Assembly: GCA_002633025.1 (NCBI GenBank) | Contig: NMRB01000024.1 | Span: 86,122 to 150,121 of the forward strand | Source: Notospermus geniculatus | Lineage: Eukaryota > Nemertea > Pilidiophora > Heteronemertea > Lineidae | Direction of reading: 5' to 3' | Length of the DNA: 64,000 nucleotides | In this document: positions 32,685 through 42,693 of the stretch, piece by piece | Layout of the letters: each line of letters starts with the position of its first letter | Numbering within the stretch: the stretch's first letter is position 1 | Made by a program: the position numbers and the translations under genes | Notes under the pieces: generated by a model | Told to the model about the DNA's origin: nothing | Databases searched by the model: none | What the model saw: only the letters and a program-made list of their open reading frames with translations

Positions 32685-32809
32685 ATCACTGTTGTGCCAG
32701 TGATAGTGTTTATTTTCATAGATCACCGTTGTGCCGGTGATAATTTCATTCTTTGGATCACTGTTGTGCCGGTGATAATTTCATTCTTCATTGCTGTTGT
32801 GCCAGTAAT
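32685..32809 (+). promoter_or_regulatory. Four tandem RNA hairpins with a shared TTGTGC loop
   Basis: Four 20-nt stem-loops lie at 32685-32704, 32722-32741, 32757-32776 and 32790-32809, spaced 33-37 nt. Each has a 7-bp stem around the loop TTGTGC. Stems are ATCACTG/CAGTGAT, ATCACCG/CGGTGAT, ATCACTG/CGGTGAT (one G-U pair) and ATTGCTG/CAGTAAT (one G-U pair). Changes on one side are matched on the other, which points to selection on RNA pairing. They lie in the transcribed strand between the accessory ORF and the 3' LTR. Their function is unknown; packaging, export or protein binding are possible. Confidence 0.65.
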
Positions 32810-32914
32810 GTTATTTTATTTTATTTTATTTATTTTTTGAGGTGTGTGAAAGATGGTTCCGGTGTTGGCATTCGGGTTTTCAATTTAAATTGGTTGATGG
32901 GGACATCAACGTTT

Positions 32915-32929
32915 CTTTTCCGGGGGCAG
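32915..32929 (+). promoter_or_regulatory. Polypurine-tract region before the 3' LTR
   Basis: GGGGGCAG ends immediately before the TGTGACGA start of LTR B. It is a short purine-rich run at the position where plus-strand DNA synthesis would be primed, shorter than in many elements. Confidence 0.45.
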
Positions 32930-34605
32930 TGTGACGAAAATAAATTCCCATAGCACTGGAACACATAAGTGTTGTGTATTTTCGTTTTACTTTCAGCATT
33001 TAGCCAACATTTGAATCATTTTTCACCCCATCAGTCATCCATGCCGGTTTGTTTTGGCATGTGTTTGTTTACTTCCTGGTTGGCGACCTCCATCTTGGAT
33101 GCTTCGTCCAATCACAGTTCATCTCGCCTATTCACGTGAGACTCCATGAGATTTGAATCATTTGAATCATACATTAACATAACATGCATAATTGCAACCT
33201 GGAAACATCACCGTCAGAATTCGCTATTTTTACCTGATTTTCACTTATTTTCCCTGGGAGATTTCTACCAATAAGGTATGTTTTATTGTAAGAAACTATT
33301 ACAGTATTTATGCATGCATTTCTACTTTTGAAATGCAAGTTCTGCTCAATTTTAAGCGAGTATTTTGAGACTGACTTTGGCACTGTGAACCTATGGCCTT
33401 GACCTCTAGAGCATGCTTCGTTCGTGCTGTTCACGTGTTATCTCTGACGTTAGTCATTTCGTTATGTAACCGGCGAGCGATAAGGTGTATAAAAGGAGGC
33501 CTGTTGGCCCTTGTGAGTCAGTCTGGTTGGGCTCGTGGAGGTACTCGTTTATCTCCCATCGTTAGTCCACTGCTGTGCATCTGCCTTCGTTGTGGATAGC
33601 CTAATCTGCCTCGCGTAGATCTTTCACGATCTGCCTCGCGTAGATTCTACAGCAGCCCAGTCTCTCTCCTGCTCAGGCTTAGATCCTCGTTGATCTCTGC
33701 TGGTGCATTTTCAGTGGTGTTGGCCAGTGTGTGTGTTGTGTGCTCCGTTACATGTCCTCGCACATGTCTTGCACCTCAATACATATCTGTCGGTTTTACT
33801 GTTGATAAGGGAAATTTCTATTAGTTTTAAAGTCCTTGGCCAAAATCTGAATCTAGTCCCAGTTTCTAATTCTAAGTCATTTCAAGTGCCACAAGTTAGG
33901 TCAAAATATCTCTCTAAGCTTTAAATCTACAATTATGGATGTTCAGGGCTATTTACTGGACATTATTAGTCACTTAGAATATTTGTGTACATTTGCTGAT
34001 CAGGGTACTCCAGCTGTTGAAATCTTAGAACTACTGTCTCAGTTTGTGTTTGAATTATTTTGCGAGTTATATCTGACTAGGCCTCTTGCTCCGTCCATGT
34101 ATTAAGATGCATTCTGACGCCGGTGCGTGTGCATTTAGTAGTGTGGAAAGCACGAGTTCATCTGGATCGAACAGATCTTTCCCTATCGTGCAGTATGTTG
34201 ATGATACATTAGTGTTTACGAGTAGAATTGAAGAGATTGTAAGATTTGTCATGCATCTTTTCAGTATTATGTGGGAAGAAGGCTTCCTACTCATTGAACA
34301 GTAGTGTTACAATTAAGTTATATGGTGCTGTGCTTTTGTGCCAACTATCTACGTCTATTCTTGATATTGGGTCTAGAATCATGTGGTGTGTGCCGAATAG
34401 TCATATTGTAAATATTTTGTAAATACTTGTAGATATAGACATAGTAATAAATGACATGTCATTGCATGTCAGTATCACTTTACATGTTTCTCCTCCTTTC
34501 TCTTTCCTTTGCTCTGGATCGACTCAAAGTGACATCGTCAGATGTGCACGATCTGTTTGCCATTCTGACCGCTCGGAGAATTAACTAGGGCAAATAGTCG
34601 TCACA
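32930..34605 (+). repeat. LTR copy B (3' LTR) of gypsy element 2
   Basis: It runs from TGTGACGA to TCGTCACA, 1676 bp, and is followed by TTAT (34606-34609), the same 4-bp target site as on both sides of LTR A. It contains the same TATA/initiator, doubled GATCTGCCTCGCGTAGAT and AATAAA signals. It is almost identical to LTR A, but differs at two places in 130 bp from the truncated 5' LTR of its own element. Confidence 0.92.
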
Positions 34606-35396
34606 TTATGTAGTTTATCATCCTGGAAATGACGCATTTACGTCTTTTTCCGAATTTCGGCCCATACATACTATTTGTTGGATTTCTCATCAGATAGCAA
34701 ATAAAAACAAATAAGAACATGCTAATCTGATTCAGAGGGCCCATGTTTCTATCTGTTGGCAATACATTTATAGGGTCTCAAGCCAACCATTTAAAAGTTA
34801 GCTGTACATCAGTTTCCAAGACCCTGTACAATGCTCTGATTTTGGTCCAAATGTTAAAGCCAGTACCCAAAATTCAAACGGCTGTATCTTCTAAACGCAC
34901 CACTTTCGGAAGTTAAGAATTGGGTTTTGTGGTCAGAGGGGTGGAACCTAACCCCCCCCCAACACCCCCAACCCCAAAGTTTTGTACTCGAGATGCTGAT
35001 TAAACCTCTCTGGGCTCCCTGACTATTAGGATGGGGCAGTTCCATGTTCTACTATACCGTACTATTGTTCCTGTACAATCTGTGGCAGATGCCCCGCCCC
35101 GCCCCACCAGGGAAAGTGTTCAGTAACAAAAGAGAAGTGACAAGGGGAAGGAGGGAATTTTTGTAGAGGGGGAATGACTCATTCTGAGTTGAAGTTAATG
35201 TCCTCAATAGAGAGAGGGTATCCTGCTGGCAGAGATGGGGCAAATGATACATGCTATAGTGCTAAATAGTAGCAGTGTTCTTACCTTACTGTTCAGTGTA
35301 TTCCCAATTTATCCACTTTATCCTGCACATTATCCAAGAAAATTCGAAACAGATTTTCATTTGAATGTCACTATCGATGGGTATGGGTGGAAATGG
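34606..35396. repeat. Second copy of the duplicated flank
   Basis: Matches 22528-23318 with no differences noticed. Beyond 35396 the two loci diverge abruptly: here the sequence continues as GTGGAAAATACAG, there as LINE sequence. Confidence 0.85.
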
Positions 35397-35569
35397 GTGG
35401 AAAATACAGTTTGCAAGCCAGTTGCCCGATGGGAGTAGTAGTAGCCGATGATAGCAGTAGCCACATAGGCCTACTTGGACGGTGGTTGATGACGTCATTG
35501 CACACCGCCGATAATGCTGACAGACGGAAGTGCCTTGCCGTTTTATAGAAGATAGAATATAGAAGAAGA

Positions 35570-35673
35570 TAGAAGAAGAAGATGATGAAGATGAAGACGA
35601 TGCTTACGACGACGAACATCGTGGTTACACTTCTGGGATTTGAATGTTTCAAGGCTTGCTCATCCAACATTGG
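35570..35673 (-). pseudogene. GPCR pseudogene fragment (loop 3 to TM6)
   Basis: On the minus strand it reads MLDEQALKHSNPRSVTTMFVVVSIVF, closely matching the third intracellular loop and sixth membrane segment of the receptors at 41638 and 53246 (MLDEQASKDSNLGSVTTML). After that the sequence degenerates. Its left break at ACATTGGCT coincides with the start of a transposon insertion. Confidence 0.85.
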
Positions 35674-36201
35674 CTGGTATTCATAAAAGTTAGCAAATGC
35701 TTTGACTTATGATTTGAACAGCGAGATCCAATGTAAATGTACTAAAAAAGCATTTGTGACCCTCCACCACAAAACCAGACGGAAGTCGGCAAGTTGGGAC
35801 TGAAATGTCGGTCAATTTCAGAATTGTCTGTCTATTGGAGTGTTGTTCGATAATCAGTTCTCTTTTCGGCAGCATATCAATACCTCCGTGCAGACTACTA
35901 ACTACCATATCAGGAACATTGGAAAGATTAGGAAATATTTATCTTTCAATGCCAACAGATTATGTGTCCAAGCCCTCGTAACATATCGCCTTGATTTCTG
36001 AAATTCCCTCCTTTCTGGACTGCCGCTTTCTACCATTCATCCATTACAAAAGGTTCAAAACACTGCAGCTCGCCTGATCACCAAAGCAAGAAAACGCACG
36101 TCAATCACCCCATCTTGAAATCATTACACTGGCTTCCGATTGAGTATCGTGTGAAATATAAAGTCCTTCCTCTTCTCACTTACAAGTGTCTTCATGATCT
36201 G

Positions 36202-37021
36202 GCGCCATATGCACAAAACATCTTAAGTGTAATTTTTTGAGAATTTCCCTAAGAATTTCCTTAAGTAATCATCCTTGACCTGAGTGGTATGCACAAAGCA
36301 TCTTAAGATGAGAATTTTCTTAAAAATCTCCTTAACTTTAAGGTACCTCATCAAGTCTCTTAAGTGCAAATTTTGTCCTTATTTCCAGCGAAAAATATAG
36401 AAATTGTGGCTTTGACCTATTCAAACATGTGCAGCAGCATCATTTCTTTATAGCTCTTATTATTGTTGGTTGCATTGAAGTTAATGAAGTCAAAAGGGTG
36501 CGGGTACCAATGATAATTCGGGACAGTGAAAATCCTTTAGATTTTTGCTTGGATGATGGGATATACATGTACAGTACAAGTGATTTGATAGAGTGGGAAT
36601 ACTCTTCATTATCAATCTTCTTGCTGCAGATACAGTCAGAACCACGTATTGACAGAAGCCACGCAGTTCCTGCTTTACTAAGAGAAATCCTACTGAGTTG
36701 AGAAAATTCCCATTACTTAAGAAAATCCTTAACGTGTACAACCATGTGCTCTGGAAACAGGGATTCCCTGGGCATGCCCAGTAGTGTGAGCTATTGTAAC
36801 AGTGAATTCTATTGGTTAATGCACAGGTTAAATTTAGCTCTAGGCCTAAAAGAAATCCTACTGAGTTGAGGAAATTCCTATTATCTAAGAAAATTCTCAG
36901 CTCAGGAAATTCGTAAGGTGCTTCGTGCATACCACTTGAAGGATTTCCTTAGCTAAGAATTCTTTTATGAAGTTAAGGATAATCTTACACTTAATATAAG
37001 GATTTTTTGTGCATACGGGGC
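36202..37021. mobile_element. Harbinger-like element with CTG target duplication
   Basis: The ends GCGCCATATGCACAAAA and TTTTGTGCATACGGGGC are inverted repeats; CTG lies outside both (36199-36201, 37022-37024). The arms are rich in CTTAAG/AATTTCC words. The middle (about 36429-36701) reads RDSENPLDFCLDDG and RSHAVPALLREIL, resembling the N-terminal region of PIF/Harbinger transposases, but there is no catalytic domain. It is a deletion derivative. A CWG site is unusual, since PIF/Harbinger elements mostly choose TWA. Confidence 0.65.
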
Positions 37022-37188
37022 CTGGCCCCTAAGTATCTGTCTGACTTATTGACCCTGCATTCCACCCCACGTACCCTCCGCTCATCAACCAAATTCCTCC
37101 TGCATTGCCATGGGCTAGACTTCAGTCCCTCGGCTCCCGTTCATTCTCTGTTTGTGCCCCTCATCTGTGGAATAAGCTACCAGACCAG

Positions 37189-37750
37189 GGGCCGTATGCA
37201 TTAAACATCTTACTCCTTAACTTAGTTTTTCCCTTAATACCGCTAAGGATTCCTTACAGAAGGACATTTCTTAAGTGATATGCATAAAACGTCTTAAGGT
37301 AAACCTTAGGGATGTATTTTCCCTCAAGTCTAAGAAACTTCCTTAAATTCTAAGGATGTCAGTTACAGGCAGTTATCAATATATTATGCCACACATCTCA
37401 GCCAATCGGAGCCACTACAAACATATTTAGTCTAAATTGGTTTGGTAAGTGATTGCGCAATCTTATCCAGAGAAGGTTTCTTAATGGCTGAGGAAACTCC
37501 TTAAGTTTTTACTCAAAATGCCCAACGCCACAAGGCCTAAGTTGAGGCCTACATGCACTGAACCGACGTGTCTCTACTTAACGTACCTCTGGAGGTACCT
37601 TAAGATAAGGAGTGATTTGTGGGGATTTCCTTACCTTAAGACTGTTTATGCATACCACATAAGAAAAAGGTAATTCTTAGGACAAAACGTAAGAGAAAAT
37701 CTTAGATTTAAGGGAAATTTTGCACTTAAGATGTTTTATGCATACGGCCC
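37189..37750. mobile_element. Harbinger-like MITE, CAG target duplication
   Basis: The ends GGGCCGTATGCATTAAAC and ATGCATACGGCCC are mirrored, and CAG occurs at 37186-37188 and 37751-37753. The 562-bp body is non-coding and full of CTTAAG, AAGGATTCC-like words. It belongs to the same family as 36202-37021 by its termini. Confidence 0.7.
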
Positions 37751-37753
37751 CAG

Positions 37754-37859
37754 GCGCCGTATGCATAAAACATCTTAAGTGTAAAATTTCCCTTAACCTA
37801 TTGTTCCAAACAAAAGATAAGGAAAATTTTACACTTAAGATGTTTTGTGCATACGGCCC
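37754..37859. mobile_element. 106-bp palindromic MITE inserted beside the previous one
   Basis: GCGCCGTATGCATAAAACAT, then CTTAAGTGTAAAATTTCC, is mirrored over about 43 bp around an AACAAAAGATA centre. It directly follows the CAG copy of the larger element, with CTG on its right, so it was probably inserted at the neighbour's target site. Size and layout match the element at 40459-40565. Confidence 0.75.
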
Positions 37860-38225
37860 CTGGTCCGTAACTGTACCAGCATGGAAATCTACAAAAAGCG
37901 GCTGAAACACCTTCTTTTCACGCAGGCCTTTGATGAATGACTATCTTTCTCCATATAATTTCTCTTGTACAGCGCTTTGAGCGACCATGATATTGGTTGG
38001 ATACTGCGCTTTATTAAGTACCGTGATATATATATATATATTGTGAAGTCTGAATGATTCCTTTTCTTTCCTTGTTTCCTGGTGTCATCTCAGTACGTTT
38101 TGTTTCATTTTCCGTGCGACTTCCGAATGGTTTTGTAGTGGAGGGTGACATTTGTTTGCTTTTATGAAAATCAGCCATTGTCTGCCTTTTCCTTTCCTTA
38201 AAAAGCACTGCTAACACAATGACTA

Positions 38226-38430
38226 CACATGGCTGCGATTCCTATGAAGGGTATACTCCGGGGTATTGTAATACCTGTACGGATATAAGACCATAATAAA
38301 AAAAATTCATAGTACGGTCATCGTCTGGGCCAGCATCACAATAAGGACAATTTCGAAGTACGATTAAGCAGTAAACATTCATTGGAAAGAGAACCAAACA
38401 CACCCGCTAGAAGTATGAATGCATAGAGCA
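38226..38430 (-). pseudogene. GPCR pseudogene fragment (TM4 to TM5)
   Basis: The sequence GCGATTCCTATGAAGGGTAT and what follows align with the part of the intact receptors encoding TM5, extracellular loop 2 and TM4, with several indels. Compared with the intact genes about 50 bp around loop 3 are missing. Together with 35570-35673 it forms one decayed receptor gene split by the hAT-like insert. Related sequence recurs at 50452-50544. Confidence 0.75.
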
Positions 38431-38595
38431 ACTGCTGCATTCAAGCACCCGAAAAATGGGTGACTGTTGTGATAATAAAGATTGATTACTAACTGCTTTG
38501 TTGTGAAGCAGCCGGTGCCAAGACATTCATCACATTACATACATGTATTGCAATTCCAGTGAATGTACGGACGGACATCGACTTGGGTAAGGCCA

Positions 38596-38718
38596 CTCGA
38601 AAGCATTGTTTTTTTTCCGCGCCGTGACCAACGAAGCGGAAACAAACAATGCTTTCGCATGGAAACGCGCCAATGCACACCTACTGCACTGACTACGGTA
38701 ACTGCAGTTACCGTACAA
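38596..38718. repeat. Two short hairpins
   Basis: 38599-38654 pairs AAAGCATTGTTT with AACAATGCTTT and CCGC with GCGG. 38696-38717 is a perfect palindrome around ACGGTAACTGCAGTTACCGT. Their function is unknown. Confidence 0.5.
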
Positions 38719-38719
38719 A

Positions 38720-40455
38720 CAACATGGCGACCACGGATTTTCGATCCCGCGGTGAGTGCAGTATTCAGCTCGATTTCTCACGAAAAACGCAAGCTCAAGG
38801 GCTGAAACATACGTGGGGGATTCTTCACTATAGGAACTATCCACGACGTAAATTGTAGCCCACAATATTTCCCAATAAATGTGTACGGACCGAGAGAAAA
38901 ATCGAATCTTGACACATACGGTAACTCAGATGTTGCACTTCTTAGGGAGTACGGTAACTCTGAATAAATTCGGTGATATTGGGGCAAAGAAGAGGTTTGC
39001 AGCCAAAAAAGGCATGGTATTTCGATTAGATGAACATAATAAAGCCATTTTTAGTGTTTACTTATACAGATTACATCCTGTGCCTTTACTTTCTGTGAAT
39101 GAGGACCATGGATAAGATCATTAGGCCTACCTAGGCCTATACGTATCGTGCTTTCTCAGCGTGCTTTCTGTGGGATCTGCTGACTGCCACTCACTGGCTA
39201 TTGATATGCCGACCAACGTTTTTTTGCAGGAGGGCTACTGGGATGCTACTTCTAATCTGTGATACCGGTAAATCAACCAATTGTTACCCGAAGAAATAAT
39301 TAAGCCTTCAATGAAATACCATCCCAAAGAGAAATTCAGTATCAGATCATTGGTTTTGGATGAACGTTCTGGCCACTTTAATTACAAATCAATACATTTT
39401 GGAATTAAAATTAGCGAATTAAATGAAAAAAAAAGACTATTGATTTGGAAAGCGGAAAATTGAGGACTAAGAAATGAAAGAGGAAAGAAGTGAAGAGAAG
39501 CAGCCTATGAACAACCCATGGAGACGACCAGCATCCAATCTGAGGACCGATTCTGTACATCGGCCAGCGGCAATCAACATGGTCAGCATGTCTTGTATAA
39601 CTTACGCCAAGGCAAGTGCCGACGGAATGGATAGGATTGCCTAGAACTGCAGTGACAAATCATGCTTTCTTTTCACTTACGGCCTTTCCCACTGTCATGT
39701 AGCTAGTATCATTAATTATAAACATTACATACATTGAACTTGGACTTGTAGAGGTAGCCTGCGACTGAACATTACTGGGAGCTGTATAGATCAGTTCAAA
39801 TTAGGTCGTCGTTTATGACGTCATGGCGATTTCTTGGCAACCCGCACATGCGCAGTAGCCATTTTCCTTGACAACGCGGAGGCTGGTGTGTTTACATTGG
39901 TTCAACGAAGGATTCCGGCAATCGGCAGCATTTTTGGTGGTTCTCTTCGATATTTCTGCAGGGGAGCCCTTAATTACACTGTGAACGGGTCTGGTAACAG
40001 TTGAGGAACGGAAAAATCACTGGTTTCACCGCTGGTTTCCCAAAGTTTGAGCGAAGAATGGGGTGAATTCGCGATCGACCGGCCACGTGCATCGCCATTT
40101 TTGTCCATTCGGAGACCCAACCTGGGCGAATTTTTCTGTAAATCTCACCCGATTTTCATGACGGTAACGATTTTCAGGAGCACCAGGTGATTATCTCGAG
40201 CACCCACACACTTATAAACACAAAGCTGGGCGAAAAGCCCACAGAAAACGGCAAAATGTGCGACCCACCGGCAAATCCTTCGTTGAAAGCCATTAAAACA
40301 TCGACTTCCGGCTTGGACCAAGGAAAACGGCAAAATGCGCATGCGCGAATTATCCATGGCAATGACCTAATTACGAAGTTTGATCTCATCTATAGACCAA
40401 CCTGCAGCTGCACAAAAGGCCCGTAAAAACCTCAGTGCGCAACCTACCTGTAAAC
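38720..40455. other. Non-coding stretch, nothing recognised
   Basis: Open frames up to 78 codons lack recognisable motifs. No RNA gene or repeat ends were found apart from short GGTAACTC words near 38920-38960. Confidence 0.4.
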
Positions 40456-40458
40456 CAG

Positions 40459-40565
40459 GCCCCGTATTCATAAAGCTACTTAAGTCTAAGTATGATACTT
40501 ATCTTTTGTGTTGAACAAAGGATAAGCGTCATACTTAGACTTAAGTAGTTTTATGAATACGGGGC
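40459..40565. mobile_element. 107-bp palindromic MITE with CAG target duplication
   Basis: GCCCCGTATTCATAAA at the left is mirrored by TTTATGAATACGGGGC at the right. The symmetry runs through CTTAAGTCTAAGTATGA to a GTTGAACAAA centre, and CAG flanks both sides (40456-40458, 40566-40568). It has the same design as 37754-37859. Confidence 0.85.
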
Positions 40566-40995
40566 CAGAACCTTCCAGTTGAAAACTACTGATATCGGAG
40601 ATTTCGTCAACATCCATATCATCATGGTCGTGGGGTCCATGCTCCCTCCCTCTGAAGTCGAACAATTCCTTTAGAAAATAGGCCTACACGGGACAACCAC
40701 TAATTCGACAGAATTTCATGGGCTCGGGAATCATTCTCCAATTTCATTACCCAAGCCCCCCCCCCCCACTGGAAGCCAGGTGTGAATAGGAAAAACTCTC
40801 CTGGGAACAAATGATCCTATTGTTACATTCTAATCTCTGGCGATTGGTTTCTATACCCACGCACCTTAATCCGTCATTCAACAATAAAAGTGGACACTTT
40901 TTACTGGGGGACACCTTTTACTGCTACACCGGGACGCAGGTGACAGGGTTGTAGGCCCTATTCCTGGTTATATTCTGGTGTTGTCAGCGCCATAT

Positions 40996-41593
40996 CATAA
41001 TGAAATGGTCCATGGACAATGTGCTTACCTGGGTGAACGTACCAGAAAAACAAATGACAAATGTTAAATCGAAATGTTCCAGGGTCATGTATCCTCAATA
41101 AATGCACCTGATAAAAATNNNNNNNNNNNNNNNNNNNNNNNNNNNNNNNNNNNNNNNNNNNNNNNNNNNNNNNNNNNNNNNNNNNNNNNNNNNNNNNNNN
41201 NNNNNNNNNNNNNNNNNNNNNNNNNNNNNNNNNNNNNNNNNNNNNNNNNNNNNNNNNNNNNNNNNNNNNNNNNNNNNNNNNNNNNNNNNNNNNNNNNNNN
41301 NNNNNNNNNNNNNNNNNNNNNNNNNNNNNNNNNNNNNNNNNNNNNNNNNNNNNNNNNNNNNNNNNNNNNNNNNNNNNNNNNNNNNNNNNNNNNNNNNNNN
41401 NNNNNNNNNNNNNNNNNNNNNNNNNNNNNNNNNNNNNNNNNNNNNNNNNNNNNNNNNNNNNNNNNNNNNNNNNNNNNNNNNNNNNNNNNNNNNNNNNNNN
41501 NNNNNNNNNNNNNNNNNNNNNNNNNCCTCCCTCTGTCATTAGACTCTTATGTCCAACCCGGGTGAGCACATGGTCCATGGACCATTTCATTGG
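40996..41593. mobile_element. Inverted-repeat element containing an assembly gap
   Basis: About 40998-41036 (AATGAAATGGTCCATGGA, then CATGTGCTTACCTGGGT-like) is mirrored at 41556-41593. Between them is a 407-N gap (41119-41525). The right arm ends exactly where homology between the two GPCR loci begins (GGATGACCAAGG at 41594 and about 53201), so the element abuts the duplicated receptor segment. A hairpin could have caused the sequencing gap. Confidence 0.6.
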
Positions 41594-41637
41594 ATGACCA
41601 AGGACTGATACGGGCTGGCGTGACGTTGCTGACAACC

Positions 41638-42693
41638 TCAACCTTTTCTACCGAACAACTGCCTCATTTGTTTCGCAAACACTTCCCGAAATTTTGCCCC
41701 GCTAAAACAATAGAGAAGGAAATTGATAGCGTGATTCAGATATGTCATGGTGCGGGTTGAATAACGAAGCAGGTGGCTGAGGGCTACACGTTTAAAAGTA
41801 TCATACCGGAAGTCATTTATAACGGGATCCAGCTCTGGGAAGTAAATAGGTACAATTGCCATATAAAGTTCGTTCGGCAATGCAAGAATTATGAAGAAAA
41901 TACTAACGACGACCAACATTGTTGTCACACTTCCGAGATTCGAATCTTTCGAAGCTTGCTCATCCAACATGGCTCGCCTTTTCCTTTTGTTGACAAGCAG
42001 CGCCGAGATAATGACAATATTGCATACGGAGATTCCGATGAAGGGTATACCGGCGTACGTTGCCATACGGATATTGGCCCATTCGTTGAAGTAAAATGCT
42101 TCATACTGTGAATCGACTGGACCAGCAGCACAGTAACCCAAATCTAGATTAATTTCGAGGTATATAAGGCAGTGAGAATTCAAAGAAAGGAGGATTGTGA
42201 ATACACCAGTAAGTATGAAATATACGCACTTCTTAGAGATGAGAAATCGGGCCTTTACAGGAAACAACACGCATATCAACCTCTCCAATGTGAGCAACAA
42301 GATGCACCATGACGAGAACATCACTGTGAACTCCGTCAGAAAGCCATGGGTCTTACACAGGAAATTCGATTGCATTCGTATTTGGATTCCGTAGGCATGA
42401 TTGAGAACGAAGTCAAGACAGCCAACGTAGAGGACGGCTAGATCAGTAACAGAAAGAGTCATCAGGAGGATACGGGTGGAGATGCTACCCATTTTTCCAC
42501 TGGATACGACCAACATCGTCATGAAATTAAAAACTGTACCAAATGCAATTATTACAGGGCAAATGTACCCCACAATAAACCATGCGACATTGGCTTCCCA
42601 GATGTCATATTCTAGTTCTAGCAATCGTAAAAGAGAATAGTAAATATAGTCTGCAGTCGTTTTAGACGATACGGGATTGGCCATAGTAGTCAA
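41638..42693 (-). CDS. Class A (rhodopsin-like) peptide GPCR, copy 1
   Basis: An intronless 351-residue seven-membrane-segment receptor of the plasma membrane. Visible: TM1 with FNF (the conserved asparagine), TM2 with LSVTDLAV (the conserved aspartate), and TM3 starting at the disulphide cysteine FLCKTHG and ending LTLERLI, a variant of DRY with ER kept. The partner cysteine is GYCAAG in loop 2, with TM5 at AGIPFIG. TM6 has LALP without the usual tryptophan. TM7 is NHAINFLLYC, an NPxxY variant typical of invertebrate peptide (FMRFamide-like) receptors, followed by FSGAKFR. The ligand is unknown; the family call rests on TM7 and overall layout. Only a few dozen residues precede TM1 and no signal peptide is seen. 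It lies on a duplicated segment (41594 to about 43140) shared with copy 2. Confidence 0.93.
   Translation of the reverse strand: MTTMANPVSSKTTADYIYYSLLRLLELEYDIWEANVAWFIVGYICPVIIAFGTVFNFMTMLVVSSGKMGSISTRILLMTLSVTDLAVLYVGCLDFVLNHAYGIQIRMQSNFLCKTHGFLTEFTVMFSSWCILLLTLERLICVLFPVKARFLISKKCVYFILTGVFTILLSLNSHCLIYLEINLDLGYCAAGPVDSQYEAFYFNEWANIRMATYAGIPFIGISVCNIVIISALLVNKRKRRAMLDEQASKDSNLGSVTTMLVVVSIFFIILALPNELYMAIVPIYFPELDPVINDFRYDTFKRVALSHLLRYSTRTMTYLNHAINFLLYCFSGAKFREVFAKQMRQLFGRKG

Larger units (their letters stand above)
35830..38035 (+). pseudogene. CR1/L2-like LINE fragment interrupted by three small elements
   Basis: Coding-like sequence for the region after the RT core continues across the interruptions: LDNQFSFRQHI, NYHIRNIGKIRKYLSFN, VQNTAARLITKAR and SLHWLPIEYRVKYK up to 36201. 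KYLSDLLTLHS to CLWNKLPDQ follows at about 37025-37188, and RNCTSMEIYKKRLKHLLF after 37860. At least two stops or shifts occur. It is a 5'-truncated non-LTR element. Removing the inserts restores codon continuity at both breakpoints, which fixes their exact positions. Confidence 0.8.
35682..38218. mobile_element. hAT-like inverted-repeat element inside the GPCR pseudogene
   Basis: 35744-35790 (AAGCATTTGTGACCCTCC, CACAAAACCAGACGG) is mirrored at about 38115-38163 (CATTCGGAAGTCG-type block, GGAGGGTGACATTTG). Weaker inverted similarity continues outwards to TTAGCAAATGCTTT and its mirror. The pseudogene resumes at 38226, and ACATTGGCT on the left against ACATGGCT on the right fits an 8-bp target duplication, as made by hAT transposases. 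Between the arms lies the LINE fragment described next; no hAT transposase is seen. Confidence 0.55.

Noticed and set aside
41773-42394. Plus-strand frames over the GPCR genes (also 53381-54011)
   Set aside because: Both loci show them because the genes are near-identical; they have no domain and are antisense to a clear receptor.
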